Made by a program: the position numbers and the translations under genes. Shown piece by piece: positions 26,400-34,230 of a DNA stretch of 64,000 bases; position 1 is the stretch's first letter; every line of letters begins with the position of its first letter. Source of the stretch: Candidatus Rifleibacteriota bacterium (GTDB lineage Bacteria; Muiribacteriota; Ozemobacteria; Ozemobacterales; Ozemobacteraceae); the NCBI GenBank assembly GCA_012520995.1, contig JAAYNI010000067.1, forward strand, positions 1-64,000. Reading direction: 5' to 3'. The notes under the pieces were generated by a model. It made no database searches and was not told where the DNA came from. It was given only the letters and a program-made list of their open reading frames with translations.

Positions 26400-26795
26400 A
26401 TGAGTAAAAGATTTTCCAGAGCTCCTTACAAAAAACTGTCTGATTCTCTTTCAGCTAATGTTAAAGTGACGCAAGTGCTTGATGTTGAGAGCATTAAGAG
26501 AAAGCGCAAAATCATCAGGCTTTATCTTACGGCTATGCTTTTGCTGAGCCTAATGCTAGTTGTTTACATTTGGCAATCTACTAAGCTGGTAGAAATAAAA
26601 ATGCGTATAGAAAATTTGAATCTGACAGTGAAAAACTTGGAAGAAGCCAATGCGGAATTGATTGCGGAGATAACCAAGAAAAAGGCTTTGTCCAAAAATG
26701 AACAAGAGGCTAAGGAAAAGCTGGGAATGATAGAACCCACAAATGATATGCGAATTTTTATCGACATGAGCGATTTTTATGAACAGCAAAATTGA
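26400..26795 (+). CDS. ftsL: FtsL-like cell division protein
   Basis: 131 residues: cytoplasmic basic N-terminus, one TM (about 42-60), then a coiled coil (KMRIENLNLTVKNLEEANAE) and a short tail with LGMIEP. This is the size and layout of FtsL/DivIC proteins, which link the FtsQBL complex to septal wall synthesis; sequence alone does not separate FtsL from DivIC. It lies before rsmH and overlaps it by 17 nt, whereas the usual dcw order is mraZ-rsmH-ftsL-ftsI. No SD is visible; a promoter 9 nt upstream suggests a leaderless mRNA. Confidence 0.75.
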   Translation: MSKRFSRAPYKKLSDSLSANVKVTQVLDVESIKRKRKIIRLYLTAMLLLSLMLVVYIWQSTKLVEIKMRIENLNLTVKNLEEANAELIAEITKKKALSKNEQEAKEKLGMIEPTNDMRIFIDMSDFYEQQN

Positions 26796-27735
26796 GCATA
26801 AACCTGTTTTGCTGAATGAAGTGCTGAAATATGTTTTGCCTCCAAATCCTGAGACTTTTGCTGATGTGACTTTGGGTTTGGCAGGACATACAAAAGCTGT
26901 TCTGGAAAAATATCCCGCCTTGAAAGCAGCTGTGGGTATTGATAAAGATGGCGAGATACTTAAGTATTCAGAAGAACGCTGTTCGGATCCGCGTTTAAAG
27001 CGTTTTAAAGCTGCGGCTTCTGATATTTTGTCTGTTATGAATAAGGCAGGGCTATCAGGTTTTGATGGCATATTGGCTGATCTGGGAGTTTCATCTTATC
27101 AGCTAAATGCTCCTCAAAGAGGTTTTTCTTTCATGAATTCTGGTCTTTTAGATATGAGGATGGATCAAGAATTTGGAGCTACAGCAGCTGATTTGGTGAA
27201 TAACCTTGATGAACAGGAGTTGGCGAAAATCTTTTTTGAATATGGAGAAGAGAAGTTTTCCAGAAAGATTGCCAAATTAATAGTTGAAAAAAGAGCGGTA
27301 AAACCTATAGAAACTACTGAAGAGCTGGCTCAGATTGCTATGGACTCTATTCCGGCAAAAGAAAAAAATCGAATGAAGATACATCCTGCAACAAAGATTT
27401 TTCAGGCTCTCAGAATCAAGGTTAATGGCGAGTTGGACGAATTGTCCGCGTTCTTGCCAGCTGCTTTGGAAGCATTGAATCCAGGCGGCAGACTTACAGT
27501 AATATCTTTCCATTCTTTGGAAGACCGCATTGTAAAACAATTTTTTAATCGAATGAAGCAAGGCTGTGTTTGTCCTCCTAAGTTTCCGATTTGTACGTGC
27601 GGCAAAAAGCCTGTTATCGAAGTTCTTACTTCCAAAGCGATTTTTGCTGAGGATTCAGAGATTGAAGAAAATCCTAGAGCAAGATCTGCTCGGCTTCGCT
27701 CTTGTCGTAAATTGCCAGAGGGGCCTGTATCATGA
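26779..27735 (+). CDS. rsmH: 16S rRNA (cytosine1402-N4)-methyltransferase
   Basis: 318 residues, the usual size. Visible: HKPVLLNEVL at the N-terminus, the SAM-binding FADVTLGLAGHT and VGIDKD, ADLGVSSYQLN, RGFSF, LDMRMDQ, the HPATKIFQALRIKVNGEL core and VISFHSLEDRIVKQFF. A Cys-rich segment (GCVCPPKFPICTCGKKP) near the C-terminus is typical of the family. It overlaps ftsL by 17 nt and ftsI by 4 nt (ATGA). Confidence 0.97.
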   Translation: MNSKIEHKPVLLNEVLKYVLPPNPETFADVTLGLAGHTKAVLEKYPALKAAVGIDKDGEILKYSEERCSDPRLKRFKAAASDILSVMNKAGLSGFDGILADLGVSSYQLNAPQRGFSFMNSGLLDMRMDQEFGATAADLVNNLDEQELAKIFFEYGEEKFSRKIAKLIVEKRAVKPIETTEELAQIAMDSIPAKEKNRMKIHPATKIFQALRIKVNGELDELSAFLPAALEALNPGGRLTVISFHSLEDRIVKQFFNRMKQGCVCPPKFPICTCGKKPVIEVLTSKAIFAEDSEIEENPRARSARLRSCRKLPEGPVS

Positions 27736-29741
27736 GTAAAAGCAGAACTGTAATAAGAACCAGGACTTGGCGAAGCATTATTCTCTTACTTATAGGCTTT
27801 GGGGCATTAGGAATTTTCCTTTTAAGACTGATTCACTTGCAGGTCTTTCAGCATGAGCAGTGGTCGCGCCGTTCAGTTGATAACCATGTTAAAAAGCGGG
27901 ATGTTAATCTTAAACGTGGAAATATTCTGGATCGCAACGGTAATGAGTTGGCAATTTCGATAGATACTTATGATATTTATGTATATAAGCCAGAAGTTAA
28001 ATCGGAGAAGAATCTTGCGGATAAGCTTTCCAGTATTCTTCCTATGACTTCTGATGAGATACAAAAGAAGCTGCAATCCTCTTCAAGATACGTTTCTATA
28101 GGCAAAAGTATTGATTTCGCTTCTTCGGATAAAATTAAAAAGCTGCGGATTCCTGGTGTGGTTTTGGAAGAAAACTATGTGAGGTTTTATCCGCAAAACT
28201 CTTTAGCATCTAATATTATTGGATTTATCGGAAAAGACAAGACTGCTCTTGAAGGCTTGGAGCTTTATTTTGACAAGACTTTGAAAGGGTATCCTGGCTT
28301 AGAAATCCGTGAAGACATAAGCTTCAGCGATTCAGCCGACACTAAAGTTAGACAGGTAGTGCCTCCGATGGGCGGCAGCAATATAACTCTCACAATCGAC
28401 AGCTATATACAGCATCTTGTAGAGTCTGAGCTCAAATATATGGCAGAGCGTTTTCGCCCGATAGATGCGACTGCGGTCGTTATGCAGCCTTATACAGGCG
28501 AAATTCTTGCTATGGCTACTTATCCTACTTATGATTTGAACAATTTTTCAAAGAGCAAGCCTGAGGAGCGTCGTAACCGTCCAATAACCGATATGTTCGA
28601 CCCTGGCTCTTGTTTGAAGGTAGTGACCATGGCATCGGCAATAGAAAATAATGTTGTGGATGATGACAGCAGGTTTTATTGTAAAGGTTTCGCGCTTGTT
28701 GATAAGAAAAAAAATACCGGGATACGTTGTCAAGGCCGGCACGGTCTTGTGGATATAAATGCGGCTTTGGCGAATTCTTGTAATACGGCAATGGTTCAAA
28801 TAGCTCAAATGATGAATCCTGAAGATTTTTATCGTACCTACAAGCGTTTTGGAATAGGAGAACCTACTGGTATTCAGGCTATGGGCGAGGTTGCTGGTAA
28901 GATTTCTCCTCCTTCAAAATGGTCTCTTTTCTCAATGCCCTCTCTGTCTATAGGACAAGAACTTTCGGTTACGGCATTACAAGTTACTCAAATATATGCG
29001 GCTATAGCCAATGGCGGCAATTTAATGCGGCCTTTGCTTGTTAAAACTATCGCTTCCAATGATGGCAAAAATGCGGCTGAATTTAAGCCGGAAGTTGTAA
29101 GGCGGGTTCTTTCGCCTGAATTAGCCAATCGTCTCAAAAACATGCTGAGATTAGTTATTGATGAAGGCGGCGGTAAACTTGCTATGCTGGACTATTATAC
29201 CAGCGCGGGTAAAACCAGTACGGCTCAAAAGTATGACCCGAAAATTAAAAGTTATTCCCGCAATAAGTTAGTAACTTCTTTTGTTGGTTTGGCGCCTGTG
29301 ACTAAGCCGGAAATAGTTCTTTTTATAGCATTAAATGAACCTCAAAGCGACGGCAAAACCGCAATGTTCGGCGGCAAAATAGCTGCTCCTGCTTTTTCAA
29401 GGCTTGCCGAGAAAATATTGACATATATGAAAGTTGTTCCGGATAAGAACGATTTTGAAGAGATCAGAAAAAAAGTTGTTCAAAACGTTGAAGCTGCTGA
29501 AATTGTATCAACGACCGCATCCACAATAGTTTCTTCTGAAGAAGAAATCATTGTAGGTGAAAATGTGCCTGATTTATCAGGTCTTTCACTCAGAGGCGCA
29601 ATGCTGAAAGTGGCTTCTCACAATTTGAAGGCTATTTACGAAGGCGACGGAGTAGTGATCGGGCAGTTGCCGAAAGCCGGTTCTCCATTGCCTCGTACCA
29701 GAATTATGAGAGTCAAACTTTCTCCCGAACCTCAAAAATGA
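27732..29741 (+). CDS. ftsI: Septal transpeptidase FtsI/PBP2x with one PASTA domain
   Basis: 669 residues. Short cytoplasmic tail, one TM (about 14-35), PBP dimer domain (KRGNILDRNGNELA), transpeptidase domain with SxxK = SCLK (DPGSCLKVV), SxN = SCN (NSCNTAM) and a third motif that reads KTS (AGKTSTAQK) where KTG is usual. One PASTA domain closes the protein (~610-668: VPDLSGLSLRGAMLKV ... GQLPKAGSPL), as in PBP2x and SpoVD. Cross-links peptidoglycan at the septum. Four-nt overlap with rsmH; murE follows at once. Confidence 0.95.
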   Translation: MSKSRTVIRTRTWRSIILLLIGFGALGIFLLRLIHLQVFQHEQWSRRSVDNHVKKRDVNLKRGNILDRNGNELAISIDTYDIYVYKPEVKSEKNLADKLSSILPMTSDEIQKKLQSSSRYVSIGKSIDFASSDKIKKLRIPGVVLEENYVRFYPQNSLASNIIGFIGKDKTALEGLELYFDKTLKGYPGLEIREDISFSDSADTKVRQVVPPMGGSNITLTIDSYIQHLVESELKYMAERFRPIDATAVVMQPYTGEILAMATYPTYDLNNFSKSKPEERRNRPITDMFDPGSCLKVVTMASAIENNVVDDDSRFYCKGFALVDKKKNTGIRCQGRHGLVDINAALANSCNTAMVQIAQMMNPEDFYRTYKRFGIGEPTGIQAMGEVAGKISPPSKWSLFSMPSLSIGQELSVTALQVTQIYAAIANGGNLMRPLLVKTIASNDGKNAAEFKPEVVRRVLSPELANRLKNMLRLVIDEGGGKLAMLDYYTSAGKTSTAQKYDPKIKSYSRNKLVTSFVGLAPVTKPEIVLFIALNEPQSDGKTAMFGGKIAAPAFSRLAEKILTYMKVVPDKNDFEEIRKKVVQNVEAAEIVSTTASTIVSSEEEIIVGENVPDLSGLSLRGAMLKVASHNLKAIYEGDGVVIGQLPKAGSPLPRTRIMRVKLSPEPQK

Positions 29742-29753
29742 ATGCACGGAGCT

Positions 29754-31247
29754 ATGATGAAAAGCTTAAAAAACTTGTTGCCCAACAATTTATTGCATTT
29801 AATTGGCGAAGCGGATATCAACATAAACGATGTGGTTTTTGATTCACGCAAGGCTTCTCCTTCTTCTCTGTTTGTGGCTTTGCCAGGCTCTAAAGCTGAT
29901 GGGTCTGCATTTATAAAAGACGCTGTATCTAAAGGCTCTGTTTGTGTTGCTGCTGAAACTTCTTATGATGAGTCTTTTGGTGTTAAAGCTTTTCTGCAGG
30001 TTGCGGATGCCAGAAGGGCTCTTTCTGATATAGCCTCCAAGTTTTATGAATTTCCATCCTCAAAACAGAAAATAGCTGCTGTAACAGGAACTAAGGGTAA
30101 AACCACAGTAACCTATTTGCTTCAGAGTATTTTGCAGCAAACTCAGATAGAAGCTTTTAGAATAGGCACGGTAAACTATGACATGGTTTATGATATCTTT
30201 CCTGCATTGAATACCACGCCTGAATCGCTTGTTTTGCAGCAAATGCTGAAAAAAGCCTTGGAGCATGGCGTTGAATACGGAGCAATGGAAGTCAGTTCTC
30301 ATGCCTTAAAAACTTGCAGAGTCGAGGATTTGGAGTTTGAAGCTGCGGCCTTTACAAATCTTTCTCTTGAACATACGGAATTTCATCCTGATATGGAGGA
30401 CTATTATCAGGCTAAAAAACGTTTGTTTTTTGAGCTGGGACGCAAGAATAAAAAATGCGTAATATGCACTGATACGGCTTATGGGGAACGCTTGGCAAAA
30501 GAATGCTCGGAAGCGAAAATGGATGTCTGGACAGTACATCCTGATGATCCTTCCAAAGGTTTGATTTATGCCTCTGATATAGTCATGGATATATCAGGTT
30601 CTTCTTTTGCTATTAACTTGCCTCAAGGAAAGATAACTTGCAAAATACCTCAGCCAGGCGTTTATAATATAAGCAATGCTTTGATCGCCGCATCCTTGGC
30701 TTTAGCTCTTTCGGAAGACACTTATAAATCGATTAAACCAGGCTTGGAAAAACAAAGCTTGATTCCTGGACGCTTTGAAAGAATAGAAAATTCTCGAGGA
30801 GTCAACGCCGTGGTTGATTTCGCTCATACGCCTTTGTCTTTGGAAAATGTAATAAAAAGTGCCAAGGAATTAACTAAAGGAAAGGTGATAGCGGTTTTTG
30901 GTTGCGGCGGTGACAGATCCAAAGAAAAGAGACCTTTAATGGGAGCTGCGGCAGCATTGCATGCAGATAGGGTAGTAGTGACTAGTGACAATCCGCGATC
31001 TGAAAATCCTGAAAGCATTATAGATCAAATATTCGCAGGGATTCCTTCTGAGAAAAAAGAAGTTTTCAGGGAATCCGACAGAAAGAAAGCTATAGAAATG
31101 GCTCTGTCTATGGCCGAGAGCGGTGACACTGTCATAATAGCTGGCAAAGGTCACGAGGAAAATCAAATTATAGGCAGTAAAGTGCTGCATTTTAGCGATC
31201 GTGAAACAATAGAGGAATATTTTAAAAAAACTTATGATAGAAATTAA
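29754..31247 (+). CDS. murE: UDP-MurNAc-tripeptide synthetase (meso-DAP-adding)
   Basis: About 497 residues; adds the third amino acid to UDP-MurNAc-Ala-Glu. Mur ligase motifs: ATP loop GTKGKTTVTY, EVSSHAL, and the C-terminal DNPRSENP, the signature for meso-diaminopimelate rather than lysine. I place the start at 29754 (ATG ATG) because CGGAG precedes it; an ATG at 29742 directly after the ftsI stop is in frame and possible. Overlaps murF by 14 nt. Confidence 0.95.
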   Translation: MMKSLKNLLPNNLLHLIGEADININDVVFDSRKASPSSLFVALPGSKADGSAFIKDAVSKGSVCVAAETSYDESFGVKAFLQVADARRALSDIASKFYEFPSSKQKIAAVTGTKGKTTVTYLLQSILQQTQIEAFRIGTVNYDMVYDIFPALNTTPESLVLQQMLKKALEHGVEYGAMEVSSHALKTCRVEDLEFEAAAFTNLSLEHTEFHPDMEDYYQAKKRLFFELGRKNKKCVICTDTAYGERLAKECSEAKMDVWTVHPDDPSKGLIYASDIVMDISGSSFAINLPQGKITCKIPQPGVYNISNALIAASLALALSEDTYKSIKPGLEKQSLIPGRFERIENSRGVNAVVDFAHTPLSLENVIKSAKELTKGKVIAVFGCGGDRSKEKRPLMGAAAALHADRVVVTSDNPRSENPESIIDQIFAGIPSEKKEVFRESDRKKAIEMALSMAESGDTVIIAGKGHEENQIIGSKVLHFSDRETIEEYFKKTYDRN

Positions 31248-32622
31248 TGCTCAGATGTTGGCTCAACTTTGTAATGGAGAGCTTCTTAATGATAACGGCA
31301 GAACTTTTAAGACTCTTTCCATAGACAGCAGGCGTATTGACAGTGCTTGTCTTTTTGTCGCTTTAAAAGGTGAAAACCATGACGCTCACGATTTTGTGGT
31401 TTCAGCGATTGAAAAGGGAGCGGCGGGTGTTTTGATTTCCGAGATTCGCCCTGAATATGACTTGCATTCAAGCTGTTTCATAAAATGTGCGGATACTCTC
31501 GCTTCTTTACAGTTTTTGGCCAAAAATCTTAGAGCTGTGACAAAGTCCCGCTTTATTGGTGTTACGGGCAGTAACGGTAAAACAACAGTCCGCTCTATGA
31601 TTGCTCATTTGCTTTCAGAGAAATATTCTTGTTACTCGACAGAAGGAAATTTGAACAATCATATAGGCTTGCCCCTGACTATTGCTAATTCACCTGGAGA
31701 TGAAGATTTCACGGTTTTGGAAATGGGTATGAACAATGAAGGGGAGATAAGATTCTTGGCTGACATAGCAAAGCCAGATATAGCAGTTATAACCAATGTC
31801 GGTACTGCTCACATTGGAAATTTTGAATCGGCAGAAGGCATAGCAGAAGCTAAAGCCGAGATACTTGAAGGTCTGAGACCTGGCGGTTTTGCAATATTGC
31901 CTGGAGATACGCCAATGAAACGTTTTTTTCATCTTCCAGAAGGGGTTAAGGCAATATATTTCGGAACTTCTCCCGATAATAACGCTTTGATAGAAAATAT
32001 CCAAACCGAGTCTTATTCATCGACCTTTGATTTGACTATAGACAAACAGAAGATGAAGTTTCAGATAAATATTCCAGGGACTCACAATGTTTATAATGCA
32101 GCAGCAGCTTTAGCTCTCTGTCATAATGTGGGATTATCCTTTGATTATCTTGCTGAAAGAATTAAGAGTTTTGTGCCTGTGGGAGCTCGTCTTGAGATTC
32201 TGGAACGTGACGGAGTCCGTATTTTATTGGACTGTTACAACGCAAATCCCGATTCTATGCGAGAAGCTCTGACATATTTGGCTTCTTGCAAATCGCCGAA
32301 AATAGCGGTTCTTGGTGAGATGCGCGAACTTGGCTCCATGTCGGTTCACTTGCATAAAAAAATAGGCGCTTATGCGGCAGAATGTGAGCTGGATTGGCTT
32401 ATTTGCTTAGGAAAAGACGCTGAATATATAGCTTCTCAAGCTATAGAATGCGGTTTTTCTCCAGAGCGAGCAATATCGTTAAATTCTTTCGACAAAGCAG
32501 CCGATCTCTTAAGAGAGCTTCTGAAAGAAGGCGCTGTTGTCTTGTTTAAAGCAAGTCGGGGAATGCGTTTTGAAAAAATAGTGCAAAAGCTCTGGTCAGA
32601 CGTTGGCAAAGACCTGCACTGA
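31234..32622 (+). CDS. murF: UDP-MurNAc-tripeptide-D-Ala-D-Ala ligase
   Basis: 462 residues. N-terminal MurF domain (SIDSRRIDSACLFVALKGE), ATP loop GVTGSNGKTTVRSM, EMGMNNEGEI, TNVGTAHIGNF, and the C-terminal LDCYNANPDSMREAL and VLGEMRELG. Completes the UDP-MurNAc-pentapeptide that MraY uses. Fourteen-nt overlap with murE. A mosaic repeat begins one base after its TGA, separating it from mraY by 355 bp. Confidence 0.96.
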   Translation: MIEINAQMLAQLCNGELLNDNGRTFKTLSIDSRRIDSACLFVALKGENHDAHDFVVSAIEKGAAGVLISEIRPEYDLHSSCFIKCADTLASLQFLAKNLRAVTKSRFIGVTGSNGKTTVRSMIAHLLSEKYSCYSTEGNLNNHIGLPLTIANSPGDEDFTVLEMGMNNEGEIRFLADIAKPDIAVITNVGTAHIGNFESAEGIAEAKAEILEGLRPGGFAILPGDTPMKRFFHLPEGVKAIYFGTSPDNNALIENIQTESYSSTFDLTIDKQKMKFQINIPGTHNVYNAAAALALCHNVGLSFDYLAERIKSFVPVGARLEILERDGVRILLDCYNANPDSMREALTYLASCKSPKIAVLGEMRELGSMSVHLHKKIGAYAAECELDWLICLGKDAEYIASQAIECGFSPERAISLNSFDKAADLLRELLKEGAVVLFKASRGMRFEKIVQKLWSDVGKDLH

Positions 32623-32940
32623 CTAGTGCGGCCTTTTCTCTAAGAGTTGCCTGTAAAATCTTATCTTGCTGTTTAACAGCTTAGTCTATTTCAGATGCTA
32701 CTGTCCCACTAGTTAGTGGGTAGTGGGTGGTGGTAGTGAAATTCTTTAGGCTCAATTGCTGAAAATTGGCAATTGCTTGAAAATCTAGATAAATAACTCG
32801 TTTGAAGTAAGACGCAGACAAAAATTATAGAATATAATTTTTCAAAAAGCATTGGTTCTTCATCTGTGTAAATCTGTGTAATCTGTGGATAATATGTAGT
32901 TTGGAATTTTTTCGTGTATTCCGTGTGTTCTGTGGTTCCA
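32623..32940 (+). repeat. Mosaic intergenic repeat (locus 6)
   Basis: 90-bp unit CTAGTGCGGC (32623) to CCCACTAG (32712); 7-mer run AGTGGGT AGTGGGT GGTGGTA; AT-rich block with GGCTCAATTGCTGAAAAT; GAAGTAAGACGCAGA as in locus 1; a run ATCTGTGTAA ATCTGTGTA ATCTGTGGA; and the 9-mer array TTCGTGTATTCCGTGTGTTC then TGTGGTT. It separates murF from mraY inside the wall cluster. No gene in the gap. Confidence 0.75.
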
Positions 32941-32977
32941 AAAATGGTATTTCAATTCAGGCTTGGAGGCTTAAGAC

Positions 32978-34072
32978 TTGTTTAATGTGTGGTTTGAGCC
33001 CTTATCTATAAGGATAATTTTTTCTTTGGTGACTTCTTTTGTACTTTCCATGATTATAGCTCCAAGTGTAATAGCCAATTTGAAAAATAGGCAAATAGGG
33101 CAAAATGTTCGTGAAGAAGGTGTTAAGGAGCATTTAAGCAAGTCAGGCACTCCTACTATGGGCGGTGTCATAATATTAATTCCGTTGTTTGTAACCACTT
33201 TGCTTTGGGCAAAATACAATATTTTTGTCTTGACGGCCTTGGGAGTTACCGTGGGCATGGGTATTATTGGTCTTTTTGATGATATTACCAAAGTGGTTAA
33301 GGCTCGTTCTTTGGGATTTACTGCCAGACAAAAGCTTGTGGCTCAAATTCTTGTAGCTGTTATTGCTGCCTGTGTTATACAGTTTTCTCCAGGTATCAAG
33401 ATAAGTATCAGTGAGCCTGGCAATCCCGAGTCCAGCATTCAGATGGCAAATACCGCTATTCAAGTTCCTGTTTTTGGAATGATAGATTTAGGCTGGTTCT
33501 TTTTGCCCTTCGCTGTCTTTGTTTTGGTTGGTTCTACCAATGCTGTGAATCTGACTGACGGCTTAGATGGGTTAGCTGCGGGGACTGTCGGTGTTTCTGC
33601 CGCTCCTTTTCTGGTGTTTGTTTATATTTGCGGTCACAGCATTTTCGCGAGGCACTTGGGTGTGGCTTATATACCAGGAGTGGGGGAGCTTACAATTCTG
33701 TGTGCTTCAATAATAGGCGGCTGCCTAGGCTTTTTATGGCATAATTCGCATCCTGCTACAGTATTTATGGGAGATACAGGTTCTTTAGCTCTGGGTGGAG
33801 CTTTGGGTGCCGTGGCTCTTTGCAGCAAAACAGAAGCTTATTTAGCTATAGCAGGTGGAATCTTTGTAATAGAGGCTCTTTCAGTTATATTGCAGGTGAG
33901 CTACTTTAAGATAAGCAAAGGAAAACGCATTTTCAAGATGAGCCCGATTCATCACCACTTTGAACTATGCGGCTGGCCTGAACAAAAGGTTGTCATGCGC
34001 TTTTGGACAGTAGGTCTTATGTTTGCTCTTGTAAGCTTGACACTGTTCGCTTCAAGATTAGTCGCACTCTGA
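32978..34072 (+). CDS. mraY: Phospho-MurNAc-pentapeptide translocase
   Basis: 364 residues, TTG start after GGAGG. Polytopic membrane enzyme making lipid I from UDP-MurNAc-pentapeptide and undecaprenyl phosphate. Motifs: PTMGGVII, catalytic-site GLFDDITK, NAVNLTDGLDGLA, HPATVFMGDTGSLALGG and HHHFELCGW. Last gene of the cluster here; murD, ftsW and murG are not next to it. A long hairpin follows. Confidence 0.96.
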   Translation: MFNVWFEPLSIRIIFSLVTSFVLSMIIAPSVIANLKNRQIGQNVREEGVKEHLSKSGTPTMGGVIILIPLFVTTLLWAKYNIFVLTALGVTVGMGIIGLFDDITKVVKARSLGFTARQKLVAQILVAVIAACVIQFSPGIKISISEPGNPESSIQMANTAIQVPVFGMIDLGWFFLPFAVFVLVGSTNAVNLTDGLDGLAAGTVGVSAAPFLVFVYICGHSIFARHLGVAYIPGVGELTILCASIIGGCLGFLWHNSHPATVFMGDTGSLALGGALGAVALCSKTEAYLAIAGGIFVIEALSVILQVSYFKISKGKRIFKMSPIHHHFELCGWPEQKVVMRFWTVGLMFALVSLTLFASRLVAL

Positions 34073-34116
34073 AACAAACAGGGATTAGTGGATAGAAAAA
34101 TAATCCGAAGATTACG

Positions 34117-34153
34117 CAGACGGGATTTTAAGCACAGCTTAAAATCCCGTCTG
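34117..34153 (+). terminator. 17-bp perfect hairpin after mraY
   Basis: CAGACGGGATTTTAAGC, loop ACA, then the perfect complement to 34153; GTTTTTG lies ~15 nt later. It sits in a short repeat remnant: AATCCGAAGATTACGCAGAC before it and ACTAGTGCCCACT near 34184. It probably stops transcription between convergent genes, although the T run is not adjacent. Confidence 0.55.
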
Positions 34154-34203
34154 TGGTTAAAGGGTTTTTGCTTCTAAAACAAATACTAGTGCCCACTGTT
34201 AAT

Positions 34204-34230
34204 AAATGAGATTATAAGAGAATCTCATTT
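34204..34230 (-). terminator. Hairpin overlapping the nucleotidase stop
   Basis: AAATGAGATT pairs perfectly with AATCTCATTT across a 7-nt loop. The TGA stop of the minus-strand gene lies within the stem. Confidence 0.45.

Noticed and set aside
34117-34153. Long hairpin as the end of an insertion sequence
   Set aside because: No second matching end, target duplication or transposase is visible; better explained as terminator or repeat hairpin.
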